Shown: in pieces, positions 1 through 12,026 of the stretch | How the letters are laid out: every line of letters starts with the position of its first letter | Numbering within the stretch: the first letter of the stretch is position 1 | Source: Batkoa obscura | Taxonomy: Eukaryota; Entomophthoromycota; Entomophthoromycetes; Entomophthorales; Batkoaceae | Length of the DNA: 64,000 nt | NCBI GenBank assembly: GCA_030770535.1 | Contig: JASVEC010000008.1 | Span: forward strand, 434,001-498,000 | Reading direction: 5' to 3' | Notes under the pieces: model-generated | The model's database searches: none | What the model saw: the letters and a program-made list of their open reading frames with translations, nothing else | What the model was told of the DNA's origin: nothing | Position numbers and translations under genes: made by a program

Positions 1-766
1 TACTTTACTATTAAAAAAAATTAATAAGAATTATTTCAAAACTATTTTTACATTATTCCGAGCTTATGTAAAATAATTAAGCTTTTGTTATTTTTTTAAG
101 TTATATAATTAAAATTTAATAAGACAAATATAATTATTTTTTATTTAAATAAAATATATAAAAGTCAAAAAGTTTTAATAATTGAATTTTAAAAATATAG
201 ATAAAATATAAATAAATAAATCAGTTTTAAAATTCATTTAGTATAAAGCTATTTAAACTTCAAGCATTACAAAATACAATTTATTTCAAAGTTTATTAGC
301 AAATCTGTGAAACTTTTAGCTGTGGCCCCTCAAAAAAAATCCATATTAGTGAAATCACAAATAGTTGCATCTTTAGAATAAAAAAAGGCTTAAAATTGAG
401 TTTCAAATTGAAGCTGGAATCATAAAATAATTGATTATCAGCTCACTTTTAAGCCAAAACATAATGTTGTAGGCTAAAATGAACACCAAAAAACAATTTC
501 AACTGTAAGAAATAAATATGATTTGCCTAAAATTCGTTATATTCTTGGGGAGTTAATATTTTCTCAAAACTTTTCGTGACCCCTATATTAAATCCAGTTT
601 TTACTAAGCAAAATCAAGTGTTTACGCATTATTTAAATTTTTACTCAGCTTTTTGCTTACCCATTTTGCAACTAAAATAAGATAAAAAAAAGTGGTGGGA
701 ACAAAAAGACAAACTTCTCCTTCACATCAATAAAAAACCAAGAATAATATAGATAGTGATAGCGAT
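1..766. other. Intergenic, upstream of Nup93
   Basis: AT-rich DNA without a convincing reading frame. Two short related patches near 305 and 570 share an AAACTTTT...CCCCT core, but nothing identifies them. The last 100 bases are the presumed promoter and 5' leader of the gene starting at 767. Confidence 0.5.
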
Positions 767-3700
767 ATGGAGGGAAAAATGAATAATATATCTCCCAAAA
801 AATCAAGTTCTAAGAGAAGCTCAAATATTTTTGATTCGAGTACAACGGAATTTAATATCGGATCATCCATTTTAAACAATAGTAATGGAAGCAATGCTGG
901 TGGTTTCAACCTTGGATCATCTACTTCAAATGGTAACACCGGAAGCAATTATCATGAATTTACTACCATGCCATCCACTTTAAATAATAACAATGCCCAA
1001 AGCAATAGTGCTGATCTTAATAAGAACAATGATCCTCAAATTAGATATAAAGACAATAAAATTAAAAAAAGAGGTCTATCTGAATCTAACTTAGCAGCAC
1101 TGAATGACGCAAATACCCCAATCAATGGATCAGGGATCGATATTAGAAGCTTTAATAAGAGAAGGATAGAAGAGAGCTTTAAAAAAGATTCTAACTTAAA
1201 ATCAGATGTAATAAAGAGTAAAGAAAAGGAGTTCACTAAGACACCGGATGTTCCAATAAAGTCTGAGGACGGTTATTCAGGGTTTAGAAACAATATCTTA
1301 AACTCTTATGGTAATACTAAATCTGAATTTAACACTGATTCGAATAAATTGGATGGGGATAAGACACACTTTGTAGAAACAAAGGAAGATGGTAATGTAA
1401 CAGATTATTTTAAGGATTTTTCAAACATAAACAATCAAAGTACAGATTTTCAAAAGGAAATATTAGTTAAGGAGGAGCAAGAATCTAAGTCTATAAGTGG
1501 TGGGATTTATAAAAATATAGCACAAAAATATTTTGGATCTCAGCCAAATAGTCAAGGCTCTATTAAAGCAGAGTCTGATTTACAATCGCTAAATAGTTTA
1601 GAAAGTGCGGGAAAAAATGACGTAGATTTGAACAAAAGGGGGAATTTTGATACTAGCAAATCTCTTAAAGGCCTTAATCAAATAATAAAAAATTACAGTA
1701 GCGACATAATTGATCAATCAAAATTTGAAGGCATTAGAAATTCGATAGAAAAGGACTGTGGCTCTGTTGAAATTCATGGAGCCCAATTTTTAAATAAAGA
1801 GGAGCTCGGACTTAGAGCACCTTCTGGGTTTGGGGAAATCAAAACATTGAAGATTTATAAAAATGAAGTTAAAGGAGATAATCATACTAACTTCAATAAT
1901 ATTACTGATGCCATTATCAATAATGATAACCAGCCAATGACTCAGTCGTTTGATTTCCTTAAGGAATTAACAAAAAATGGAAGCTTTGAAGATCAACTAG
2001 CTGGACTTATTAGAGTTCCAAAAGAACATAGATATGAGGTATTTGATTATTATAACATTTTTTTAATATACTTACAGTAATTAGAGCTTAGAAATAAACC
2101 AGGATAAAGAAGAAACGGTCAATAATTCATTCAACAAAGTATTTTTTTAATATAACACTAGTCTAAAAGTTAATTAATATTTAGGATACGGAATTTGAAG
2201 AAAACAAGAAATTAAACTTATTTAATCTTGACCCCCTTCGCCTTGCAAAAGACCCATTTGCTGTTCATACAATCCGAGCATTTCTTAATAGTAATAATAA
2301 GAATTTTGAAGACCCAAATAGTATATTCTCATTCAAAAATGATAGTAATTTAAATGAAAGGCCAAAGGTCGTGAAAGATGACGTAATTGTTTTATGTTTA
2401 ATTTATTGATGAATTTACTAATTTTATTTAGCAGGAAAAATATACTAAATATGATTTAATTAAAGACATGAGAAATGAAAGTTATTCCAAGTATTATCCA
2501 GTAATAAAAGAGTTCATCCACAAGATTAGCAAATATGAAAGCTTTAATCCTGTTATTGGATTTGAAAAAGCATTTAAATCAATTAATCTTAAATCAGTAT
2601 GTTTTATATGATAATTTATATGCAGTGGTTAACTTTGTTTTAGGATAAACATATTGGGGAAACATGGAAAATATTGTCATATTTAACAACAGAGCGTTAT
2701 GATTCTTCAGATCCATCTAAAATTAAACAAGTTTCGAAGTTAAAATTCTCGAGAGAGTATCAAGCTGCTACTGTTGAAGACCATCAATCACCTATGAATA
2801 TACAATCAAGAATGAATCTCAATCAAGCCTCTTTAGCTTATCTTCATTCAGAGTAAGTTCTTGATCATAAATGTGGTATATTTATTTACTTTTTATAGCT
2901 TTATTGAATTGATTAAAGAGTTTGTAAATCAAAAGATAATATATTGTGAACTTGGAGGAAATCCTACCATCAATGATTTTATTAAAGCGTTCATCAAACT
3001 TAAATTCAGAACCTTAAAAATGAGAAGCGGAGGTTATGAAGTTTATGTAACTTTTATTTAATCAAATAATTTTATATTAAAATATTTTAGGAATCCCCAA
3101 AAACATATTTCTGGACACATCTTTACTATTTATTTAGATGTGGATTGTATAAGGATTGTAGTGATTATTGCTACATGAGTACTTCATTAAACTTTACTGA
3201 ATCGGAAAAATATATATTGGAATGTTTTATAACTTTTTTGAACCGTGATGATAAATTGTAATTTAATGTTAAAATATATGAACTTGTCATTAATATTTTG
3301 TAGTCTTCCTAATAGCTTTAGAATAAAACTACAAGATATTTACAACACTGTTGAGAAGACTTCGGATCCTTATAAACATACAATTTGTAAAATCATTGGG
3401 AGATTCGATATTAGAGATGTTTATGTACCTGAAGTTACCGAAACATTTTATGACTTTTTGTGGGTTAAAGTAAGGAAAATAGATCCAAATACAAGAAATA
3501 TCTAATAATGATAAAATTTTAGTTTAACATATTCCAAGAAGATTTAAAATTGACTCCACTTAAAGAGAATCAACATATGTTAAGCGATATTCAAAATGAA
3601 ATTCATAATGAAGGTGCTGAGAACATAATCTCTGGTAGATGCTCCCCTATTGAGTATGTAAATATTCTATTACTTACTCATCAATTCGAAGCAGCTATAT

Positions 3701-4953
3701 CATATTTGTTAACTGATCCACAATTCCATTCTGAAGCATTACATATCTTTACTTCTTTATGCTATTACGGGCTAATTCGTGTTTCGGATTTAACAAATCC
3801 AGTGGGATGGGAGTATGGTAAGCATCTTTTTTTTAATAAATCAAGTAATTAATCCTTTTAGTTACTTTGGGTTCAACTATCAGTGATCAACCAGTATATC
3901 CTAAACTTAATGCTGGTCTTGTGTATAGTCGCACATTGCCCTGGTTTACAAATTATAGAGTAGAAGAAATATTTGATTATTTGTTTCTTTATACTTTAAT
4001 TCCTTTAAAAGAGTACAAAGATTGTCTTTTAAATCGTGTCATTAATGTATGTATTGCAACAGATGGGTTTTATGATATATTTGGAAGACCAGCTGAAGCT
4101 GAAAATCCATATAAATTTAAGGTATTTAATCCTATAATTTTAAAACCACTTTATAACATTTAAATTAGCAGGGAGTGATAGAAAAATATAGCAATGTCTT
4201 TGAGAATGAAAAAGAATATAAATCCTTCAGACAAAATGCTTTACGTCAAATGTTGAACTATTTTATTAACGAGAACGACTTGGAAAAAGCTTTTTACTGC
4301 ACTTGTATGGCTGAAGTAAGCTTCATTTATTCTTTTACGTATCGTTTAATATAATATATTAGGAGTTTGAATACTACGTTACCTATTTAAACAGTAGTGT
4401 TTGTAGGGCTTTAGAAGGCTACTTTCAAATAGATTTTAATCCAAAGAATCCAAACTCATACTCAAAAATTGATGAAGTTAAAGGCTATTATCAAGCTTTA
4501 AAGAAAATTCATGAATTAGGTGTAAGAGGTTATAGCCGTGTTTCTGAAAGGACTTCAATGTATTCACTCCAACTATCCAAAATTGCTGATTTTGCCATTG
4601 CCACTGATTTAGGAGATACTGAACTGATTAGAGATACTATGGTTACTTTGCCATTTATGCCATATAGCTTAAGTAACCTTGATCAAATTGTTTCTTATGT
4701 TAACTTGGTAGAAATGTTACCTGATCACCTTGTTAATTTATTCCATACTACTTTATTTTGTATCCCTATTGCTTTAGTAAAATTTAAAATTATCCCACTC
4801 AAACCACGAGATGGTAGAGAATTAACTATCCATGAAAATATCTTGCTTTGGGTTAATCTTATCAATGAAAAATATTTGAAAGACACTAAGTATCGTTATA
4901 ATGATTTTGGTCTTCCAGATGTCTCTGATCTTACTTTTACCTCCTTTTTATAA
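767..4953 (+). CDS. NIC96: Nucleoporin Nup93/Nic96, about 12 exons
   Basis: Scaffold nucleoporin of the inner ring of the nuclear pore. I read about 12 exons joined by short GT-AG introns: 767-2038, 2085-2138, 2185-2382, 2432-2596, 2644-2852, about 2899-3041, 3092-3254, 3304-3468, 3524-3816, 3862-4120, 4172-4316 and 4363-4953, giving roughly 1,200 residues. The family signature is visible in the middle: TYFWTHLYYLFRCGLY, then KIIGRFDIRDV and YDFLWVK, matching the conserved IGR.D...D.lW block of Nic96, followed by an all-helical C-terminus containing LPFMPYSL. The usual length is 820-840 residues. The excess is an N-terminal stretch of about 400 residues, polar, Asn/Ser/Lys rich and low in complexity, with FN.GSS-type repeats near the start. 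The first ATG of the open frame was taken as start; ATG at 779 is an alternative. Exon borders are my reading from splice signals and frame and need RNA support. Confidence 0.88.
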
Positions 4954-5306
4954 AAAGGAATATTATTATCCAACTATATTAAAACTGTATTGCAATTATA
5001 TCTCATTTTCATGTTAGTATAATAATTTTAGGTAAATCCAAATTAAAATGATTGAATTGATGATGTATTAATCTATTACTATATATTAATATGTACTGAT
5101 ATTGATATTAATTGTATACTATATTAACTTTTTGAAAATAAATTATGTCATATCATACCAAATTGGTAAATTAAATTAAAATAAAGTATAATTAAACAAA
5201 GCGGGATAATTTAAAAATAAACTTCAAATGAACAGAAAAAAGTTTTGTTATTTCTTGGCAACTTTTTTTTAAATAACTTAATTTAATAAAAACAATAATA
5301 ACCGTA
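4954..5306. other. Intergenic between Nup93 and M50B-like gene
   Basis: AT-rich, no frame or RNA gene seen. It must hold the Nup93 3' end and the promoter of the next gene. Confidence 0.5.
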
Positions 5307-6183
5307 ATGAACCAAATATCTGATACTACAACGCCTACTAATCTATTAGTACCAAGTGAGAAACAAAAGTTGACTTTAATCATCATTGGAGTTTATATCA
5401 TTGCTATCTTAATTTTATGGAACATTCCATATCTAAAACTAGTTTTGTATCCTTTCAAATTGGTTACGGTTGCTTTTCATGAGCTATCTCATGCTGCCGC
5501 AGGTTTATGCACAGGTGCAAAAATTATATCAATAGAAGTAGACCCAGATGAAGGTGGTGTAACAAAAATGGTAATTCATTTTAACTATAAAAGGTTTATA
5601 CTAATAATAGTTGAATAGAGAGGTGGAAATTCTTTTTGTACTTTACCTGCAGGTACCTACTTTTGAATTTATTTATATATGCTGAATTCTTTTTTTAGGT
5701 TACTTAGGTTCATCTTTAATTGGGGCATTTATGATATTTACAGGCTTTAATATCCTAGCATCTAAAGTTATGTCTATAATAATTGGCGTATGTCTATTAT
5801 TATGTTTATTCTGGGCAAGAAATTGGCTATTAAGAGGATTAACATTATTATTTGTTGGATTAATAGTAATTTTGTGGGTATTTGACCAAGGAGATGGTTT
5901 AAGATATTTTGTATTATTTATGGGGTAAGATTATTTGTTCTAAAAATTTATGAAAAATTTATCCCAACTTAGAGTGATGAGCTGTTGCTATTCCCTTTGG
6001 GATATTATTGAAGACCTGGTTTTTAGAAAAGTAAATGAGAGTGACGCTACTAGGTTTGCGAAATTGTTTAAGTGTTGTCCTGCGCAAGGATGTGGTCTTT
6101 TATGGTTTATTATTTCTTTAGTTTTCCTTGCTGGCGGAATACTTGCTGGTCTTGCTGCGTTTAAAGACCCAGCGGCACAATAA
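5307..6183 (+). CDS. Peptidase M50B-like multi-pass membrane protein
   Basis: Four exons (5307-5570, 5619-5652, 5699 to about 5923, about 5982-6183) give about 240 residues. After a first hydrophobic helix the sequence runs KLVTVAFHELSHAAAGL, containing the HExxH-like zinc motif HELSH, followed by a glycine-rich stretch VDPDEGGVTKM and then, after a small exon reading RGGNSFCTLPAG, GYLGSSLIGAFM and at least four more hydrophobic segments. This is the architecture of fungal M50B-like (PF13398-type) proteins, distant relatives of site-2 proteases. In HELSH both histidines and the glutamate are present, so the metal site may be intact. The C-terminus has a Cys-rich patch FKCCPAQGCG before a last membrane helix. 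Whether it is a protease and what it acts on cannot be told from sequence. Confidence 0.82.
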
Positions 6184-6644
6184 TAATAATATAATAATAA
6201 TAATAATAATATTGTTGTAATTAAATATAAATATTAATATTCAATTTTTTGAACTGTTTATTAGAAGTTAGACTATGACGTTTTATAGTATGTGTCATTC
6301 ATTTTATTTTTATAATGTCCATTTGATTCAAATAACAATACTATGTATCAACGATAAGTTTGTAGTAATTTTGATTGAAAGCTAGTTTATTTATATTACA
6401 AAGTCTCTTAATGAATCTTCTGAAAATCATTAATTGTGCTTCAAAAGGCCAGCTATACCAAAAAAGATTCAATATAAAATATAAAAATATAACTAAAAAG
6501 TACTAAATTTACATATCAAATCTTAACATGTTAACTGGTAAAGGATTTTTGATTCAAAAAGTTATATAATTACATGACAAATTGTTATTTGATATATAAT
6601 TGACTATTTCTATTTAAATTTTAAAAAAGTTACTGTTTATTTTC
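6184..6644. other. Convergent intergenic spacer
   Basis: 3' flanks of two convergent genes. It starts with an AAT trinucleotide run (about 6181-6212). No gene seen. Confidence 0.5.
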
Positions 6645-7057
6645 TCAAGGCATATAAACTGTAGGTTGTACATAACGTTTGGTGTTATAAACACTTTCTC
6701 CTACTTTCCAGCCTGGAACATCTTTCATTATTTCTGCTTCACGAGCCAAAGAAGCTTGTTGACGACGATATAAGTCACGGTCTTCTTCAGCAGTTAATAA
6801 TGGTACAAGATGAATTCTGGCCCAAGTTTTTTCACGATGTAACTCCCTAAATAAAATTAATACTTTTAATTTAAAAAATTTAAAGCTTTTTACATTCTTT
6901 CACGTTTTCCTTGATATACTTTATAAAAACCATAAAAGGATAATGCAAATATACTTCCAAAGATTACTGCGCCTGAAGGACCTCGACTTGGAATACTTCT
7001 TCTATATCTAACGAAATCGTACCCTCCTTTTGGTGCTGTATCTTGTTTTCCTTCCAT
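6645..7057 (-). CDS. NDUFA13: NADH dehydrogenase subunit NDUFA13 (GRIM-19)
   Basis: Accessory subunit of mitochondrial respiratory complex I. Two exons separated by one intron of about 50 bp (around 6848-6894). Exon 1 starts MEGKQDTAPKGGYD and contains the family hallmark RYRRSIPSRGPSGAVIFG followed by a single membrane helix (SIFALSFYGFYKVYQG). Exon 2 is the charged helical tail (LHREKTWARIHLVPLLTAEEDR) and ends VPGWKVGESVYNTKRYV, the conserved GWKVGESVY-type end of GRIM-19. Length about 120 residues is normal for fungi. It stops in TGA, evidence that TGA is a normal stop in this genome. Presence implies the organism keeps complex I. Confidence 0.92.
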
Positions 7058-7513
7058 TTTACTTTTTTTTATTAAAAATAGTTTTATCAAAATTTATTGA
7101 TTTGATTGATTATCTTTGCAAAATTTAAATGTAATTTTATTTATGCTAATTTTAATGGGAATTTAGGAATTTATTTCAAGTTCGAGAAATTATAAGCTTT
7201 AAGATATTTATTTCTACATAAAATAATAAAACATCAAGTTTTTATACAGCTATCTATTAAGGATTTTATAATATTCATTATATTGTTTTGATTTATAAAT
7301 ACCAAAATACGATGTAAGCATTTTTGTCCTTCTTTTGTAACTTAATTATTACTATTAGGATATCTTATGGCAGAATACTAATATATCAGTTAAATAACTA
7401 TACGTTAATTTATAAGTAAACATTTAAGTACCAATCTTAAGTCAAAATAATGATGATAATAATAAAATAGAAATATTTTTTTATTCATTTGTCATAAAAG
7501 TTAGATATAATAC
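7058..7513. other. Intergenic spacer
   Basis: AT-rich, between the NDUFA13 start and the 3' end of the TMEM209-like gene. Nothing recognisable. Confidence 0.5.
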
Positions 7514-10510
7514 TCAATCTTTAGTAGGTAAATGGCCTAGGTCTAGGCCAGGGTTATCTGACTTAATATAATCTGCTGAGTATGATTGAGGAGTAGGAAA
7601 CTTATTGTTGTATTCAAGCTTGAGGAGAGTAGCCAATGAGTAAATGGCTAAGAAAAGATTGCAATCACCAGCTGGAAGCCCAATAACATTTTGTGTTTTA
7701 CAATCCACTAATACAAAGTGACCTTTATTTTCACTTAATTCTTTAAGAAAGAAAATAGGATTGCTCATTTCTATATATTTATATTAAAATAATAAAAACA
7801 ATCGAAATTTCAATTTACCTTCTGGGTGATCTTTACCATAAAATGCCACGTGGCTTTTAGTAAATAGAAGAGAAGCAAAAGATACTGGAGGAGTTGTCAA
7901 ATTTAAATTCATTTTTGTAATGAATAGATGTAGTAATAATTCATAATCAGTAATCTCTGGTTTTGAAGTGGATTTATCATTTAAAATTACATCACTTAAT
8001 GGGACAACCGACTCGCCATAGTTACCTTTATAATTAGATAAAAAGGGCGAAGTTGCTAAAACTATTTAAATGAACCAATTACAATGATCAATAATAATAA
8101 TAATTTAATTTACTTCTTAATCTTGAAATCAATTTATCACGTTGCTCGGGGGTTTTAGCTAAATTGAGATAATGTTCTACTTCGATTCTTTTTGATGCCA
8201 TCCTATCAGTGCGATATGCTCCAGCTAGATCTATTAAATCATAGTAGAATGGACCTTTTGGTTTGATTTCTTTCATTCTAGCCTCTGAAGTGTTATTTAT
8301 AGTGGCTTTGTATTTTTCATCCTCTTTACCATTGCTTGAAGTACCATTGTTGATTGTCTCTTGTTTATCACTCTTCTTATTTTGTAAAGCTTTTTCATAC
8401 TGTTCATATATTCTTTTTAAATAATGTTCCCTTTTACTCTTATATTTAAGTGAACTAGCCTTTAAAAAATGTGGGCGCTTAGCTTTTTTCCCTAATCTTG
8501 TGTACGCTTTCTTCATTGGTGAAGCTTTTTTGGTATCGCTGGGATTTTTTGAACTTGAGTACTCCGGACAATTAACAAACTTTGGTATAACTATAGATTC
8601 ATTGCTATCTTTGTTTAAAGCATTTGAAGTTTGATCGGATAAAATACTATTTTTGTTAACGCTGAGTCCAGGGAATGAAGGTGTCTGATTAGTGGTCCAA
8701 TTAGAAATTCCAAATCCAGGAATTGATGTCTGGTTAGTAGCCCAATTATTAGTACCAAGTTTAGAAGACATCGATGTCGGGTTGGTACCCCAGTTACTAG
8801 CGCTAAGTCCAGGGAATGAAGATGTCTGATTAGTGGTCCAGTTAGAAGCTCCGAATCCAGAAGATGTTGATGTTGAATTAGTGGGCCAATTAGAAGTTCC
8901 AAGCCCAAAAACCCCATTTAATTGATTTGTAACAGATGAGACGCTACTCTTATTCGAGTTTTTATCTAAAGAATGCACTAACGCAACTTTACTTGGAACA
9001 TTACATTTTAAATGTGGACAATTTCTTTTAATCATTTCATTATTTACTTCATCAATAGTTTCAATCAAAGGGTCAATAAGGTATTTGAAGAACCATAATT
9101 TAGTACGTAATACAATAGGACCTACATTTCCATCAAATTTGAATAGCTTGCCACTTTCAGATGGGAGTATATAAACATAATCAGCATACGGTCCCAAAGT
9201 CTTTAAAAAAGTATTAGAAAGATCTTCCAGTTCGTCTAATCCCCTAATTTCCGGCTGTTTAAACATGGATGCCTTCATTTGTCCTTCTTTAAAGGAAGCT
9301 TTGCTATATTTGAGTAGTTCTGGCTTTATATCAACCGATTTGGGTTCAATTTCATTGGTGGAAACGGGTTTGTTAACAAAATCTATCAAAAGTCAATAAA
9401 ATTAAACAATATAACTATAGTTATTACTTATATTATCATCAGATACTTTTTTACTCCTCAAGTCTGTAAGTGATTGAACATTCAATTTAAAACTATCCCT
9501 GTTACTCGTCTTAAATGAAGGGTACTTTATGGATTTTAAAAGGACTTGGCCGTTATCATCATTCAAACCCGGACCCTGGTCTTTAGATTTAAAAAAATCT
9601 TCATAAAGTACATTGGAATATGAAGTTTCTGAACTTTGAGAAGGATAAAGTACTCCATCTAACAAAGAGTTTTTAAAGTAAATATATATAAGGTTGACAA
9701 TTGTTGGGAATAATTTGTATCCTAAAAATCCTAAACAAGCAAAACCTTAAATGATAATTAAATACTATTACAATTGTATAAAATAAAGTTACTTAAAATA
9801 TCATAAAGTGGATATTCCAATGGAAAAGTAAATCTAAAAAATGTTAACTAAAATAAATAAATAAATAAATATAGTATTACTTCATAAATAAATTTGAGAT
9901 TATAATTAAGGGGAATGAAATTAGGATGTTCTTTAGCTTGTTGAAATTTTTCAAAAGACTTCCTTCTAAATCGGTATCCGATTTTATATCTAATTATTAG
10001 TTTAAATTATAAAATTCATTTGAAATTACCTATATCAGATGCATCACTTTCGTGTGATTTTTCATTCGTGCCTTTCCCTCTTGCTGGAGTGACGTTATTA
10101 CTATCTATTTTGAATTCGGTATCAGTTAATTTTTCTGATCTCATTAAATCCTTTTCCTTTGATTGAGCTAAAACATTTTCATCTAAAGCTGATTTATTGC
10201 TATTGATACTTGGATTAAATGATTGTAAAAATTCCTCCTTGGAACCTTTTATTGTATATGGCTTCTCTTCCACTTTAACCTTATTTAATTCCACCCCGCC
10301 TTTTAAATTTATTCCTTTTTTATCTACCTTATCTTCTATTTTGATGACATTATTAGTCCCATTAAAAGAATGAGGTTCATCAAATATCAAATTTGATGTA
10401 ATATATTCAGACTCTCTATTGTAATGCCTTAGCCTAAAGAACTGCTCTTTTATTACATTTTCTCCTTCCCCATCTCTTTTTTCCCATCTTTGTGCAGTTT
10501 CTTCAAACAT
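7514..10510 (-). CDS. TMEM209-like membrane protein (CytochromB561_N family)
   Basis: I join exons 10510-10030, about 9995-9890, about 9830-9790, about 9752-9409, about 9382-8113, about 8065-7820 and about 7772-7514 through short introns; phases agree. The order is a polar N-terminus, two closely spaced hydrophobic segments (one in the small exons near 9.9 kb, one reading FACLGFLGYKLFPTIVNLIY), a Ser/Asn-rich linker with 16-residue GFG/SNW repeats, and a C-terminal domain. The C-terminal domain matches TMEM209: WFFKYLIDPLIETIDEVNN corresponds to the human FRNWINETILVPL region, and HFVLVDCKTQNVIGLPAGDC followed by NLFLAIYSLATLLK corresponds to the human HYELI..HVYNLPKGRNN.FHTLL block. Human TMEM209 localises to the nuclear envelope and binds NUP205; a similar role here is inference. 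The small exons at 9.8-10.0 kb have an alternative open frame, so that part is least certain. Confidence 0.68.
8670..8906 (-). repeat. In-frame 48-base minisatellite in the TMEM209-like gene
   Basis: Five consecutive copies of a 15-16 residue unit with consensus G(F/L)GxSNWxTNQTSSxP. The units differ by several substitutions and one codon is missing in the fourth. Periodic Phe-Gly and Trp in a polar, Asn/Thr-rich background resemble nucleoporin spacer repeats, but only some units contain FG. Confidence 0.8.
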
Positions 10511-10634
10511 TTTGAAAAAGTATCATTCAGGTTATGTTGGATCGCTATTTAAATCATTCAAGCCAATCATTTAAATTCATTCGAAGTCCTTAAAGCTCAA
10601 TGAAAATTGAGTTTGATTTTATTATCTTAATAAA
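10511..10634. promoter_or_regulatory. Bidirectional promoter with CCAAT box
   Basis: 124 bases separate the divergent starts of the TMEM209-like gene and prefoldin subunit 2, so both promoters must share it. It contains AAGCCAATCATT (about 10560-10571), a CCAAT-box match, and a small palindrome CTCAATGAAAATTGAG (about 10597-10612). Function is inferred from position only. Confidence 0.5.
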
Positions 10635-11081
10635 ATGGCAGCATTACCAAAGTTAACCGAAAAAGAAATAGTTGTTAAGTTTAATCAACTAAAACAAGAA
10701 ATTAGTACCATTACTTCAAGAATTGGTGAATTGGAATCAGAGATAGAAGAACATAAGTAACTTCACTCATTTTTATTTTATTTTAAATTTATAATCTTAG
10801 ATTAGTTATTGAAACAATGGAACCATTAAGTGGAGATAGAAAGTGCTTTAGGTTAATTGGAGGTGTATTAGTAGAGCGCACAGTTAAAGAAATTTTACCA
10901 ACTTTAAAAGCAAATCATGATGGCGTAATTTCATTTAATTCAATTTTTAGTATAAATAAACTAATTTATTTAGATTGTAAAATTAATAGAATCCTTAGTT
11001 AAAACTTATAAAGCTAAAGATGAAGAGTTCAAAAAATTTCAACAAGACTATAAAGTTAGAATAGCTCCTACTCAATCCTGA
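10635..11081 (+). CDS. GIM4: Prefoldin subunit 2
   Basis: Beta-type subunit of the prefoldin hexamer that hands unfolded actin and tubulin to the CCT chaperonin. Three exons with introns near 10759-10800 and 10924-10972. The protein (about 115 residues) starts MAALPKLTEKEIVVKFNQLK with the first coiled-coil helix, has the hairpin core ETMEPLSGDRKCFRLIGGVLVERT, diagnostic of subunit 2 (R.CFR.IGGVLVERTV), and a second helix IVKLIESLVKTYKAKDEEFK ending in TGA. Length and motifs are typical. Confidence 0.93.
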
Positions 11082-12026
11082 TTTTTTTTAATTAAAGCCT
11101 TTATAGCTATTTGTATTATTATTTCTTTAACTTAGAGTTCCATATTTACTATCATTATTCAATATTCATAAGCTTTGGTATATCGCTCTAGTTGAACTAA
11201 TATAATAATCAGATGTAAACGTTATATTGAAATTCATTACTAATTAATGTTTATCCAAATACAAGTTTTAACTTTAAGAGTAATATTTTAAGATAAGATA
11301 AGGTTTGCTATGAAATTGACCTATATATTGATACTTTAAAGTAGTAATAAAATAAATATATTTTGTTATAATTTATATTGTTAATTAGCGGAATTTTTAT
11401 TGAATTTAATATAAATTTCTAGATTAGCAAAGATTTTACTAATATAGCCTGTATAGTGATATTAGTCAAAGTTGTAATATGTAAATAAATATATACTTTT
11501 ATATAACTTTATTAAGAAATATTTATTATTAACTGGTTTATATTTAACACTGCAGATTTGCTATCAAATGAATAAATTATTTTAATGTTATAATTACATT
11601 ATCAATATATCGCTAAGTTAATAAATAGCTGCATGGGAGGGAGTGGTTAGCCCCAAAACTATAATTAACCATCCCTATGTAACACAAGCAATATAATAAT
11701 AGTTTTTACTTATTATTACAACTACTTGCTCTTTGACTATTTATTAACTTAGCTATCAATAATTTAAGTAATATCAACATTTAATAATTGATTTCTATCA
11801 TCTAATAAGCTACTTACTTGCTTACTAAATATCAAAACTTTTAAATTTTCAGTTATTTTTGTAAGATAAGCTGGGGTTGATCTTTTAATTTTTCTATCCT
11901 CTATAGACTCTATAACTTTAATTGTAATTATATCGCTTTTTTTTGATCTATCAGATACTGGATAACAGTGTAGTTTTTCACCACGTTTAATAAAATGTAA
12001 ATATTTTTTAATACCTTTTATTTTTA

